From Epiperipatus broadwayi (taxonomy: Eukaryota > Onychophora > Udeonychophora > Euonychophora > Peripatidae): a stretch of DNA of 64,000 nucleotides. Shown here piece after piece: positions 22,437 through 34,776 of the stretch. The notes below the pieces were generated by a model, which was given only the letters and a program-made list of their open reading frames with translations, searched no databases and was not told the origin of the DNA. Position numbers and translations under genes: made by a program. How positions within the stretch are numbered: the stretch's first letter is position 1; every line of letters begins with the position of its first letter. The DNA lies in assembly GCA_028023455.1 (NCBI GenBank), contig JAQFVV010012397.1, forward strand, positions 2,909,501 to 2,973,500, in the 5' to 3' direction.

Positions 22437-23165
22437 ATGATTGTTAAACCATTCGAAATCCGAAGCTGCATCCATCCTAATTCTAAATCACCCGCATCGC
22501 ACAAATTCGCAGGTCTCAAAGCATTTATGTTTAGAAACTATCACTTGTGTAAATATGAAGCACATAGGAAGGAAAATATAAACAATTATATTAAAGACCT
22601 ATTAGCAGCAGGATTTAAATACAAAACCATTAGGAGGAAAGTCATGAAATTCAATAGCACAATAGATGATAAATTGCCTCGCACCAATCTACCTAGAATA
22701 ACGGTCCCCTACATCCCTAAAATATCCAGCAAACTAACGAAAACCTTGAGCGACAAATTCAGCATAATATTCAGAACTCCACCCAACACTAATAGGTTGA
22801 TCAATAACTCCAAAGACTACATTGATCCAGCGCTCACCCCACATGTGGTGTACTCCATTTCCTGCCCCCAAGCCGGATGCCACGCCACATATTATGGTGA
22901 AACGAAAGCCACAATTAACACCAGATTGGCTCAACATCGGTACACCTTCAACAGAGCCCAAACGAACAGCAGTACATCTTCTGCATTTTTTGAACATACT
23001 AAACAATCAGGGCACAATTTCATACCCGCTAACCCCGTTATTTTATGCTCAGAACCAAACGACTACAGGAGAAAAATAAAAGAGGCATTCTACATTAACA
23101 GAGACATCCATGCAATCAACAGAAGAGACACGTGTTTCGACATCTCGAAAAAATGGGCTACGTAA
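22437..23165 (+). CDS. Penelope-like retroelement ORF, C-terminal part with GIY-YIG endonuclease
   Basis: The 242-codon frame is intact but 5'-truncated. Residues about 9-30 (RSCIHPNSKSPASHKFAGLK) match the segment after reverse transcriptase in Penelope-like elements. A GIY-YIG nuclease follows: VVYSIS at 137-142, spacer cysteines C143 and C148, YYGET at 152-156, R163, H167, EH at 186-187, SGH at 191-193, E216 as the likely metal-ligand glutamate, and N228. The Cys pair between the two GIY-YIG halves is typical of the zinc-bearing nucleases of animal Penelope elements. The RT core is missing upstream, so the fragment cannot retrotranspose, although the nuclease region looks complete. Confidence 0.85.
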   Translation: MIVKPFEIRSCIHPNSKSPASHKFAGLKAFMFRNYHLCKYEAHRKENINNYIKDLLAAGFKYKTIRRKVMKFNSTIDDKLPRTNLPRITVPYIPKISSKLTKTLSDKFSIIFRTPPNTNRLINNSKDYIDPALTPHVVYSISCPQAGCHATYYGETKATINTRLAQHRYTFNRAQTNSSTSSAFFEHTKQSGHNFIPANPVILCSEPNDYRRKIKEAFYINRDIHAINRRDTCFDISKKWAT

Positions 23166-25922
23166 CAGTAACTCATTTGAATATTCTCATTTACATATAT
23201 TAAGTACATTTTCACGAAGGCTATGAGTATGAGGCACAGTTCCTCGAAAACGTTCAGCCAAATTTATTATTAACTATATTTTTTTTTTTTCTCTAATAAT
23301 TTACAATTAAGTATTTTTATTATTACAAATAAGGAGAAATTAAAACCACATTTATTACAATATATATATTGTGACCTTCCAGGTTGACACCAGGAAGAAA
23401 TGTGGGAAGTTCACATTTGTGTTAACAATGGTAAAGATAGTTATCTGAGAAAAATGAATTGTGATGTAATTTGCTAGTTAAAATTAGGATTTAAAAAAAA
23501 TTAAAACTTTAATTGGGTGTACTGATTGGTAGAGTTTTGGATTATATATGTTTGGTAGTAGAAGAGGAGGATGAACAACATCAGGGATGTTTGTATGTAG
23601 TAGAAAAATTTACATGTCATAGTAAGCAGATACATAGATACATTATTAATTAGAATTTTTTTATTTATATTTTACTAATTATGTATTGTTCATAGTCTTA
23701 TATTTAAAATGATAAAGATTATTTGTATATTAGTGAATAACATTTGTAAATTAATATTTAATATTTTTTTATTATTATGTTTTATTCCATTCAAATATTG
23801 TATTGTTAAAATTTTATAAGTAAAAATTCTGGCACACTTCCAAAGTTGATTGTAATAAGAAAGACAGAGGGCATGAGTGGGGAGAGACTGAAAGTTTAAA
23901 ACTTGAAGGAAAGTAAAAAAATTCCAAGGAAGAAGATATAAAAAAATAAAGCTTAAAAGAATCAATAACTCTAAGAGTATTAGAACAAATAAAAAAAAAA
24001 ACATCGCGAGGATTCTGATAATATACCTGTGGAGGATTTTCTATTACACTACTGGAATAATATAAAAATGAAGAGATAAACCCCCAAAGGGAAGCCAGCT
24101 CCAAATTTCTGTCAAATGATGATCCATGTTCACTACCTTTAAAATGCCTGGATGTCATGTAAGCTAAGTAATTATGATTTATTTTAAAGTATTACCAAAA
24201 ACAAATAATATCAGAATGACAAAATTGTTTACAATAAAGCTAGCTAAAATTTTCTTATTAAACGCTTGATGTGTGTTTTCAATTTTAAGAATTTTCTATC
24301 AATATTCTGCAAAATAAAATTTAAAATGAAAGAGTTTATCCATTTAATCTTATATCAAGAGGATAATTTTATACTGTATAACTTTGCTATTCGCGCATAT
24401 ATAATAAAATAATTCCAATGCATGCAAATGTTATTTATAACGCCTGTCATGGAATTCTAGGATAAAAAAAAAGACTATTGTCATTCTTAACAAATTATGC
24501 TTTAACAATCGGATAGACATTTTTTTTTTATGTTATAATTTACTGTTGTCTTTGAAATTGATATGTATGTTTCTTTCAAATTTTTAAAAAACTTAACATG
24601 TAATGATTGGATATTGATAAGTATTTTTCGTTATTGCTTATAATAAATGTATAATCAATTTTTTTTTTCTTTTTAAAAAAACAAACAATGTAACTTCATA
24701 TTATTATAATATGATAATCTATTATTTTGTATGATCTAGAAACTATATTATATGTGATTATATATTCGGATGTGTGTATGATGCTATAAATTATTATTAT
24801 TATTTTTTTTAAATTATATTTATTTTGCTTCAATTTCGTTAATGTTTATTTAAAAAAATAAACAATTAAAACCTTGTCTGTTATAAGTTTGTTTATGTAA
24901 GAAATGTATTGGGTGTAGTTGGAGGTAGAAATGGTCAAGGGACGATTATATTATTTGGATTGAGTTTGGAGATATTATTTAATCCTCACATATATAGGTG
25001 TAAGTGTTTGGTTATTGTTTTCCCCTGCCTTTCTTCATTTTTGTATAGTTAATGTTAGATGATCTACACTGATTATAACAGATAAATGTTTTATAAATTT
25101 TTATAATACGTATAAAAAAATGATTAATTTGTTGTACTCTGTATTTTATAAATAAGCTAATAAAAGTATGTTTTAGAAATACATTATATTTACAATGTTA
25201 TAAAAATGCACATATTCGAAAATATATGATTCATATATTAAATATTAGTCAATTTTGGTTTTACTGTAGGAGAAATGTAATTGGTTAGCAAAGTGCATAA
25301 AATAATATTTTTTTTATTATTTATTATTTATTTTGTCTTTTATTTTTAATAAATGTTTTATTGAATTAATAGCCTATATGAATTGCTTGATTATATATGT
25401 TCGATTCTCCATTTCCACACACACATCTGGTTAACATAATATAGCCCTAGAGTATCTAAATTTGCCAGTATAAGTCAAGTTTTATTTAATTTGTCTGGAG
25501 TTGATAAATCTCAGTATTACAGTGCCAATAATATATTTTACTTTGCTTAGAATAGATAGTGATGTGGATATAAAAGGTACCCGACCCTCATCATTCTCTA
25601 TCCTGTAATAAATATGATGATTGATAATTTTGCAATAGTTTTATAATTGAATAAATGTGTGGCATATGATTAAATTAGTATTACAGAATTATTATCCATA
25701 AATGTTTGATTACTCATTTGCATCCTATATGAATACCATATCCTATAACCTCAACTGAGCTAAGCCATGGAATAATTACAAAATAAGAATCTTTTAAATA
25801 AGTTTAAAAGCAATTTACAGTTATAAATTTTATTCTATCTTGTATAGAATTGGCGCCTGGGCATTTATAAATCTAATAAAGTGAATAAGTGAAGAAGACA
25901 GAGGTTACAATATATATATATA
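23166..25922. other. Non-coding interval
   Basis: AT-rich sequence. Overlapping minus frames at 23690-24158 have low-complexity, hydrophobic translations and no motif. The Penelope 3' end is probably near 23280. No gene is supported. Confidence 0.5.
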
Positions 25923-26820
25923 TGATCAATAGATGGAGCTTTACCAAGACCTCCAAAACAAGCGTATTTTGTTTACATAAACGTCAGAGTCAATATTCAC
26001 TCTTTCATTTTGTTCCACCCTCAGATCAGCTGATTTCAAACTGATTTGCTCTCATCAGTGAAGGATAGGAGTTAGAAACTAGACCTAAACACTAACTCCA
26101 AGCGTTTATGCAAAACGTTTCTATCAGTTTGCAAGCATGAATTTTTTAGACATGTAAATGTCTTCAAACTCAGCTTATCAAACCAGATAGCTATATGGGT
26201 CTGATATCAGTTCAGTTTCTCCACATAGTCAAAGCTTCTGCAATCTATATCATTGCAAGAAAACTTTAAAGGTACATTTATGAAAAACAAAAACAAGTTT
26301 TATATACATAAAACCTGCTATCGCTTGTATTAATGATCAATAGATGGAGCTTTACCAAGACCTCCAAAACAAGCATATTTTGTTTACATAAACATCAGAG
26401 CCAATACTCACTGTCTCTTTCATTTTGCTCCACCCTCAGATCAGCTGATTTCAAGCTGATTTGCTCTCATCAGTGAAGGATAGGAGTTAGAAACTAGATC
26501 TAAACACTAACTCCAAGCGTTTCTATCAGTTTTGCAAGCATGAATTCATGCTTGCAAACTGATAGAAACGTTTTGCATAAACGCTTGGAGTTAGTGTTTA
26601 GGTCTAGTTTCTAACTCCTATCCTTCACTGATGAGAGCAAATCAGCTTGAAATCAGCGGATCTGAGGGTGGAGCAAAATGAAAGAGACAGTGAATATTAA
26701 CTCTGATGTTTATGTAAACAAAATACGCTTGTTTTGGAGGTCTTGGTAAAGCTCCATCTATTGATCATTAATACAAGCGACAACAGGTTTTACATATATA
26801 AAACTTGTTTTTATTTTTCA
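25923..26820. repeat. Repeat family with solo copy plus head-to-head palindrome
   Basis: A unit beginning TGATCAATAGATGGAGCTTT (25923 and 26333) is present once with a downstream 130 bp extension, then again as the left arm of a palindrome whose right arm is its reverse complement. The outer flank AAAACAAGTTTTATATA also recurs at both palindrome ends. This looks like a foldback or MITE-type element with long arms. It has no coding capacity. Confidence 0.8.
26281..26820. repeat. 540 bp near-perfect palindrome
   Basis: The centre lies in GCAAGCATGAATTCATGC (between 26544 and 26545). The arms are 264 and 276 nt; the left arm lacks about 10 bp of ATGCAAAACG present in the right. Otherwise only scattered mismatches are seen. 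A transcript through it would fold into a very long hairpin with essentially no loop. Confidence 0.88.
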
Positions 26821-27459
26821 TATATATATATATATCTTTATTGATCATTATTTAAGATTTTAGATCTCCATTTATTTAAATATAAGTTAATCAAATCTTT
26901 TATTAACAAAATAAACAAAAAAAAAAACTACTTAATTTTTTTAAAAGTTGTTTTTCTCTTAGGACTTTAAATGATGTTGGTGCTTTGCTATTTTCTCTAA
27001 TCCCATTACTTGCATAATGTAATTAATTGTATTCAAAGTTGCTATCTGTTGTTTTTTTTTAAAAAAAACAAAAGCAAATTAATAGAGTATAAGTGAAATC
27101 CTCTTTTGGACAATAAACAGATTTTTTTTTTTTTTTTTGCATTTTTTTAGTTCTGGAATTTATGTTTAAATAGTATATCTAGCACATAAATATACTGATC
27201 AGTTTTTCTAGCACCAGTGTATTTCTTTTGTCTATACTTTTATATACATGCTAATTGGCTTTGTCTATAGACAATATGTTTATTACTGGATTTTCCTGTT
27301 GATATTAAGTTTTTTTTGTTTGTTTGTATACATTAGTAGATTAGTTTCATTTATACATTGCTTTATAGAGATATCTTTGTTAATCAGAACAAACAACTAA
27401 ATACTGCTTTTAGATTGCAATTTACATTTAGCTTCTATAGTTTTTGATTTTCATAACAG
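26821..27459. other. Non-coding interval
   Basis: AT-rich sequence with long T runs near 27120-27140. No gene is seen, though it may be intronic if the 27460 segment is an exon. Confidence 0.45.
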
Positions 27460-27577
27460 GCAGTGATTGCATATGATTTGGCTTTAAGTCAACACAAAGA
27501 GCATTGGTGGCATACATCTGTGTACCCCAAGCTCCAGCTAACATGGATTACTGCCAGCAACAGGTTTCTTGATGACT
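27460..27577 (+). CDS. Candidate internal exon (unconfirmed)
   Basis: The acceptor context is TTTTCATAACAG and the donor is GTAAGC at 27578. The single open frame reads AVIAYDLALSQHKEHWWHTS and ends ASNRFLDD, leaving one spare base (phase 1). Composition is more balanced than the flanks. The next recognised exon (28202) must start in phase 0, so direct joining is impossible: an exon may be missing between them, or this is not part of that gene. I recognise no domain. Confidence 0.35.
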
Positions 27578-28201
27578 GTAAGCTTTTGAGTTAAATTGAA
27601 TCTCAGTAATTATATCTGCATACTAAAGAAAGTACAGATTGATAAACAGAAAGATTAAAGTTTGTTCTTCATCCTCTAATTAATAAAAGTGTAGATCATA
27701 ATTAGTATATTTGTTGTTGTTTTTTATCTTGTATTCATCAAAACAATATTATTCTTTTGATTTTTATGGGCTAAAAATGATTTATTTTTTTAAATATGTT
27801 TTTAATTAAAATACAAAATGTATTGAAATTAATTTTTATAAGTACATGTCCCTTTAAAAAAAATACCATTATTTATACAAAAACAGTTTTTTTTGTTGTT
27901 GTTGTTACATTAATAATTTAGATTTTTGTCAGAATTAGAAATAAATTAAGCAATAATATATTTGTATCAGAGACAAATAATTTTTTTCAAAATATAAATA
28001 TTAGCTCCTTAGCATCATTTAAAGCATTCTAAATTTTATTTTAATATTTATATAAGTAATTTTCATTTCTTTTTTTTTCTTTTATAAATTTTATATTTGC
28101 CTTAATACACCATCAAGATCACATATTCATTGTTTTATGGCTACAAAATAATATGTCTCAATATACACACACATATATATATGGTTTTTTTTTCCTTTTA
28201 G

Positions 28202-28346
28202 CATGAATCTGAAATTTTACCATTTCCAAATGAAGAATCGGAATTTTATTTGCCAGAAGGAGAATTTGAAAATGTTCTTAAAAAAGAGGAAAAAGAAAAG
28301 ATTACAAAGGAAATAGTTTTATCACCAACTGAAGAAACTAAAGAAA
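28202..28346 (+). CDS. Penultimate coding exon of an unidentified host gene
   Basis: The acceptor is TTTTTTTTCCTTTTAG and the donor begins GTTTGT after GAAA. The 48 codons (HESEILPFPNEESEFYLPEG... to ...SPTEETKE) are acidic, with a KKEEKEK stretch, and the exon ends in phase 1. It joins the exon at 42859 exactly in frame, creating an Ile codon at the junction. The composition suggests a disordered linker in a nuclear protein. The other two frames are interrupted by stops. The protein is not recognised. Confidence 0.65.
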
Positions 28347-28841
28347 GTTTGTATTTTTGTTTTAATATTTTAATTAATTTAAATGTGTAGATGTGTTATT
28401 TTAAAATTAAAGAAATAAAAGGAAATTTAAAAAATATCTTCAGTTTTGACATTTTTATTAAATTATTATATTTTTGTCTTTGTCAGCTCAGATTATATGA
28501 TGCTTAATAAATTGATTGTTCTATTTTAGCATCATTTTTTAAGTCTGACCAGCTATCTTTTTAGATTTTTTAGCATTGATATTTTTTCATTTTGATTTTT
28601 ATTTGTTTTTGTTTTTTTAGATATTAATATGTTCTCTTAATTCCTTATTCTTTTAATATAAATTTGAAGCTCAGTTTTGATACTAGCTTATCCCATTTTA
28701 ATTATTTTCCAAGATTAATTTTTGATTTTAAAAATCTGTTTCACCCACTACCCCACCTTCCCCGTTTATTATCTAAATTACCTTCCCCCCATATATTACC
28801 TCACGCAGTATTTTTAAAAGCTGGGAAATAGAAAATGTATA

Positions 28842-29300
28842 AATAATTTGAAATATGCAGATGATATTTTGATTTTGTCCATTTATGAGAACTTAACAAA
28901 TAAGAAAAAACAATCAGGGAAAACCATAAGTGCATTCTTGAAATAATTACCTTTAAAACCATAGTCATGATTATAGATTATACCAGTAGTAATTCCTTAC
29001 AAATTAAAAGTGATACATAAATTTGATGGGTGCAGAAAGAAGTTTGCTGCTAACTGAAAGGATATCTTTTGATTCTTCTTTGAAGCTTTAGAGGAACTGA
29101 GCAGGGCAAATTCCTAATGTCCGCTCCATATTATTGCAGTTGTCATTATTACATAGTTATTCATATAGTAAATAAACCTGGATGGGATGCTTACCAATAT
29201 GCATCAGCCAGTGAATTGAATTAAATTTGGAGAGATGTTCTGCAGTGGATCAATAATGGTTGAAAATGATGAAGATGATATAAATTTGAATATGCAGAAA
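28842..29300 (+). pseudogene. RTE-like LINE fragment: YADD box and 3' end
   Basis: At 28842 the plus strand reads NNLKYADDILILSIYENL, the catalytic YADD block of a LINE reverse transcriptase. The fragment ends near 29230-29262 with WRDVLQWINNG and a stop, followed by GATGAAGATGAT-type sequence. The same ending occurs in the RTE copy at 21.8 kb. Stops and frame changes lie between. It is internally shortened and inactive. Confidence 0.65.
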
Positions 29301-29357
29301 AATTATTGTTGAAAATGATGAAGATGATATAAATTTGAATACGCAGAAAAATTATGT
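29260..29357. repeat. Tandem 49 bp duplication at the RTE tail
   Basis: TTGAAAATGATGAAGATGAT starts at 29260 and at 29309. The copies are nearly identical. It is probably an expansion of the RTE 3' tail. Confidence 0.75.
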
Positions 29358-29947
29358 AGCAAGAACAATAACAAAACTCTAAAAAAGAGTGAACATTTTC
29401 AAGAGCCACTAAATTAAAATATATCTATTGTCTTATTTTTCCAATTACATCTTATGCCAAAAATCATATAGAAAAAAATTGGCTACATTTGAGATGTGGT
29501 ACTATTAGGGAGTACTTCTAATTCCTTATATTGTCATAGATCTAATCATGTGCCTGTCAATGCTAATAAGAATATAGATAATAGTTTATTTTTGACACAT
29601 AGTGAGGATTCTCACCATTATAGAACAGCTTGTCATTAATGGAAAATTGGAAAGTCCAGATTGTCACTTTCCAATATGCGGGACAGATCACATTAAACAA
29701 GTCCTTGTCCATGAATTCCATGAAATGTTAGATAATATTAAGAAGTATGGAAAAAAATAATTGGATCCTTCATATGAATTATTGATTGAGATTATGATGA
29801 TCTAAAACTCAGGGATAGTTGTAAGACTAAATATTCTTTGGTCAGTTCTCAATTGAGCGGGGGGGGGGTATTTTAATGTAATATTTAGTAATTAAATGTC
29901 AATTGGCATCAAGATCAACCAATCATACAATAAATAATATAAAAGAT

Positions 29948-30148
29948 ATAATATAGGGGATTTGAACACAAACTTTCAAGCTGCCTTCTGCCATCCATTC
30001 TATCTTTATACAACTGATACACTTGACCACACACGTGAAAAAGATAAATGATCTTCAAACCACATATTTTATGCTGAATCAGCACTGATCAGTTGGTCCA
30101 GATCATGTGTGTGGTCGAGTAAGTCTGTGTTCATATCCCCTATATTAC
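29948..30148. repeat. tRNA-derived SINE-like inverted pair
   Basis: TAATATAGGGGATTTGAACA at the left and its near reverse complement (TGTTCATATCCCCTATATTA) at the right flank about 150 bp. A second, inner inverted match involves GACCACACAC. On the minus strand the left copy shows GTTCAAATCCCC, a good pol III B-box, with GGTCAAGTGTATCAG upstream as a poor A-box. A related single copy is at 36960-37045. Confidence 0.5.
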
Positions 30149-31247
30149 ATCTAGATTTCAATTCTATAAAATATACTTTTAATATAAATATAGAACAATG
30201 CTATTGAATTTTATTTTAAGCTATATTTTTTTTTCTACTATTTTTTTTCCTTTGGTAATTATACTTTAATATATGTATTAATAAATATTAATATTAAATT
30301 ATTATTTTTTTATTATGATTAAATTACATCCAGATTTTGCTAATGTTCATTTTTAGTATTGCTTATAAATCTATTGTTTATTCATTTATGCTGTAATGTA
30401 GAAATGCCATTTATATTATTTTTCTTTGCCCATAATTTAACTTGTGGGTCTTTTCCAATTAAATGGGCAAACATTATTTTCTTTATGCTTTCTTATTTGT
30501 TAATTGATTGAGGATCCTTTAACTTTTCAGTAGGCCAACCACTCTTATTATTATGAACTAAGAAAAGACAGTAGTATTAATTAAGAATAATAATACTAAA
30601 AAAATGTTTACATTTTAAAAATTAGGTTCTTCAATTAAATAAAAACATTTATAAATTCAATAGTTTATGTAATTTATAAAAATGTATGATTATCCATGCA
30701 TGAATAACAGTAAATTGAAGTATTTAACCCTGAATTAATGTTGACAAATAAAGGAATCAAGCAGTAATTTATCACAAGATATCAAAATTAAAATTTTTGT
30801 CCTGTACATTTAAGAATTATATAATATTTCTTTTATCAAGAACATTTTTTTGTCTTTATAATATAAAGATTTTTGTAAAAAATATATCTTGCAATGTATG
30901 GCTGCAATAATTATCAAATTATATATTAATCCTGGCTAAATTTAACACAGTAAAATGATATTATTTTTAATTAGCAAACTAATTTCAAGTAAAATAACAA
31001 ATGAATAATAGTTATTTATTCATATAGTTAAGGAATTAGAAATTCTAGAATCAAATTTTGGCAAAGATAATTTGGGATGGGGGTGGGAGTCCGTTTTTTT
31101 TATTTCGTTTTTGAAATGAAACTTGTGTTTACATGCTATCAGCAGCATATTTTGCAATGAAATAAAAGTTCTAATAATTGACACTTCAAATATTTGATAT
31201 TTGGATAATCAATTTTTCATTGTCTATGTAAAATTTTAGTTGATTAT

Positions 31248-31797
31248 TGTTGTGTTTGGTTTGGAGTACAGACTCAACCTACAGAAAATAACACTAGCAC
31301 CAGTATTATAATTAATATAATATTTATTAAATTTACAAATATATACAATACAGAATGATATAGTTCTAATGTGAGCTCTTAGATCCATGTCTTAACAGTC
31401 TATTGCTTCTAACTATATCTGATAGCTTGTCTCAAGCTGTACAAGACATCTTGCCTCGAGTCATCAGTAGTCTTAGCAGCGTCAAGTCCTTATATGGACT
31501 TTCCTACCTGCATGGATAAATAGTGTATTGCTATTGTAGGAATACTTACTGCTGTTTAGGTTACCAGGGCTTCTCCTGAAGAATACGTGCCATCTTTGTA
31601 GGTTAGATAGCCAGTTCCCTGACCTCACTGGAACATTTGGATTCAGCAATCATCACTGCTTATTGGCCTATACTAATCATTGGCTATGTGTTTAGCTGTA
31701 CATCAACCTATTGACCAACAATAAACAATGCTTAATCCGATCAGATAAAGAAAAAATTTGGAAAAGTCCACTTCTGAGGGAAAGGATGACTATAACA
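31248..31797 (-). repeat. 3' LTR of the gypsy element
   Basis: It is about 550 bp with TG...CA ends. It is shorter than its partner because of small deletions, for example relative to the AGAGAGAACAACTCTTCTGG region near 36465 in the partner. Confidence 0.82.
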
Positions 31798-31812
31798 CCC
31801 CTTCCCCTCTGG
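31798..31812 (-). promoter_or_regulatory. Polypurine tract of the gypsy element
   Basis: Minus strand CCAGAGGGGAAGGGG lies directly before the 3' LTR. It defines element orientation. Confidence 0.75.
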
Positions 31813-32057
31813 CTAAATATTGGCCCTAGAGAACATAGTTATGCAGGTGTGATGGAGCATGGCTAAACCGCTTTGGTGGTTCTTCTGATTTGCTGCTGTC
31901 TTCATTTGTTGGTCCTCCTTGCTTGCAATCCTTGACCCTAGAGATTCATTTATTGTGACTGCATCTGTATAATTCAGTCTAATTTGATTTTGATAGTGAT
32001 GATATTGGCATCCATCTACTGCTTTGACTATTGTGGTTTGGAGTCCTTTCTGTTGAA

Positions 32058-32795
32058 TTATGACTGCTGGGATCCATTTAATGGATCCCTATACATTCTG
32101 CATAGTACGTTAGTTCCTATTTGCAATTTGATATTGTCCTTTTCTTGCTTTCCCTCATTTGGATCTGTTTCCAGAACTGATAAGTTAATTTGCAAAGTTT
32201 TATTAAGAAGTAGTTCAGCTGGAGTTTTTCCCATTGCTGTACTTGGTGTGGAGGGCTGTGATAACACCATTCTGGTTGTATGGGTGTTCCAGCTTCCTGT
32301 GTTCATCTCCTGAATCAACTTTTTATCCTGGCCATTGCTTTCAGGGTGAAAAGGTGGTCTGAAAACTAGCTCAATGCCATTATTCTCACAAAAGTTTCTA
32401 AATGCAACTGCAGTAAATGATGTGTCATTATCTTAGAGTATAGTTTTAGGAAGGCCATAGATAGCAAATAGCCTTCTAAGAGCTTCTCTTGTTGCAGTGG
32501 TCAGGAGTGATGGAACTTCCACTACCTCCAGCCACTTAGAATATGAACCAACTACTATTAATACTAGTTTGCCTTTTCATGGGCCAGCATAGTCCACATG
32601 AAGTTTAGTCAAGGGGACTTCAGGTTTAGGCCTGTGAACTGTTTTATCGTTTGCTGGTATGTTCTGATTCAATTTGCAATGCCAGCAGTGGTAGACTTTA
32701 GATTTAATATCTGTGTCCAAAGTTGGCCACCATGATCTTGCTAGCATCTTCATTTGGACTATCCTTGGATGCCCTTTATGTAACAGGTTGAGCAT
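32058..32795 (-). pseudogene. Gypsy integrase remnant
   Basis: Minus 32795-32577 carries the HHCC-type zinc domain: LLHKGHPRIVQMKMLARSWW and YHCWHCKLNQN, then LTKLHVDYAGP leading into the core. Further core similarity continues through 32570-32318 with stops. The frame 32318-32058 contains a MGKTPAELLLN block and a post-core segment. Several frame breaks show it is dead. Confidence 0.75.
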
Positions 32796-33025
32796 TTGGG
32801 GTCATCCAACTGGGGGAATTACTACTCGATCCCCAGGTAATACAGATGTTTTCAATTGAGAGCTCCAGCCTTCATTTTCAATAAGCTGGCTGCAACTCCT
32901 TTGGTTTCTTATTTGGCCAACCCTGCTGAATCCATTTTTGAAACTTTAGGAACCCAGGGTCATTGGTGGTTCACTCAGCCACTGATTTACTGTTCAATGG
33001 TGTATTTGTCCCCAAATCAATCATG

Positions 33026-33474
33026 TTAACTGACCAGCTTGCTATAGTTAGTTTGTCTGCAGCCAAACGACAACACATCTACATGGGAAATATGTTTTCC
33101 CTCAATGTATTGTAATGTAAAATTATACCCTGATAAAAAATTGAAACACCTCTGCATATGTGGTAAGACATGCTGAGGGATTCCTTTGTCAGCTGCAAAG
33201 ATGCCCAATAAGGATCTATAATCTGTTTGCAGTGTAACTGATCCACCATAAAGATGGTCATGAAGTTTTTTAATGTCATTGATTAAAGCCAGAGTTTGAG
33301 CCTCTCTTCAATCTGGGCATAATTTTTCTCAGCCTTCGAGAGACACTTTGATGTAAAGGCAATAGTGTAATGTGACCCATCATTTCTATAGGACAACACC
33401 ACATCTGTTCCTACTGGTGAAGCATCACATATGAGTACCAGAACCTTTTTAGGGTCAAAGTATGCAAGCACCAC
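33026..33474 (-). pseudogene. Gypsy RNase H remnant
   Basis: Minus 33474-33283 has DPKKVLVLICDASPVGTDVV and AFTSKCLSKAEKNYAQIEER, the standard start of the gypsy RNase H domain (the Asp of CDAS is a catalytic position). It continues, frame-shifted, through 33279-33026 with YNFTLQYIEGKHISHVDVLS, corresponding to the later Y...YI.GK...AD.LS region. Here the D of the usual AD pair lies in VDVLS. Confidence 0.75.
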
Positions 33475-33479
33475 TAGAT

Positions 33480-34204
33480 ATTAGGTTTTTCATTTTTTTA
33501 AAGGCATTATCATGATTGCTGTCCCACTTCAGACTTTTCTTATCTAGTAGCCTGTATAGTGGTATGGCTGCCTGTTTTATTATATAAAAACTCTTCATAG
33601 TAATTTATGAATCCCAAGAAGGACTGTAATTCTTTCTTGTTACTTGGTGTTTTGGCTTTTTTTAATAGCCATAACTTTCTTTTGGTTAGGATGAATTCTA
33701 CTTGCATCTGTCCTAAATCCTAGAAACCTTTGGCTACGAATATGTGCTTATCTAAGTTTATTCTTATGCCTGCTTCTTGGAACTTATCAAGGAGTTTTTT
33801 TGGTGAAACTCCAGAGCAGTTCTGGAGTCCCAGCTACCAGTTAAGAAATCATTAAAGTAAGGTAGAGCTCCTGGTATTCCAGAAGCCAGTTGATCTATGA
33901 CTTTGGAATGTAGCTGGGGTGACCGATATACCAAAAGGCAACAGGTTTATCTTAAATAAGCCTTTATGAGTTATTATTGACAATGCTCTTACTGCTTGAT
34001 CATCAACTCTTGTAGCTGCAAGTGTGAATGTTTTAAGTCAATTTTAGTAAAAACCCTTCCACCTGACAGTGTGGATAGGATTTGCTTAACTGGTGGTGGT
34101 GGATAATTATCCGATGCTAGCATTTTGTTAATCGTGCATGGATTATACCCACATATCCATACATCACCATTTCCTTTGATGATTGGGATTATTGGGTGGC
34201 TCAT
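33480..34204 (-). pseudogene. Gypsy reverse transcriptase remnant
   Basis: Minus 34204-33989 holds GDVWICGYNPCTINKMLASD followed by NYPPPP...LSTLSGGRVFTKIDL. This is the RT finger/palm region with the first catalytic Asp in KIDL. The remaining palm, thumb and connection lie in broken frames to about 33480. The YxDD box is not intact: the region reads as ALPYFNDFL. Confidence 0.75.
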
Positions 34205-34776
34205 TGCTCTATTACCCTATTTGCCATTCCACCTTTTATGTTCTGTTTCAAATTTAGTCTCAAGGCCAGTGGCAGTGGTCTGCACTGACAACTGATCAGT
34301 TTTATCTCTTTATTCAGCAGTAAGTGAATTGATTGTCTTAAATACATACCTAGATCTTTCTTGAAAACTTCAGGGTAATCATTCTTTAACTTACTAAGTA
34401 TTGTACCCTAGTTGATCTTTGTCACTGCAAACCCTAAGTAACTGAACGAGTTATGGCCTAATAGATTACTATACTCACCATAGTTTTATTAGATTTTGTA
34501 ACTTTAACTCTTGTCTATCCCAATAGTTTTATTTTTTTGCCCTGATAGTCTGTTATAGCCTTGCCGGTAGGATGCAGCTTATACTTTATTTTTATTTATG
34601 ATAGACCAGGTCTTTTTTGACACACTGCTCACCCTGTATCCAGCTCCATTGTTACTGGCATATCATTAATGAAAATCCTGTGTTAAATACCGGTTCACCA
34701 TTCTTGATATTGTTTATAGAGGCAATTTGTTTCTTTTTCTTAAAATTGCCTTTGGTATGCTTCAGAATGGGTTTTC

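Noticed and set aside
32058-32313. A 109-codon plus-strand frame (31984-32313) overlapping gypsy integrase
   Set aside because: It is the antisense shadow of the integrase remnant on the minus strand; the plus translation has no family similarity.
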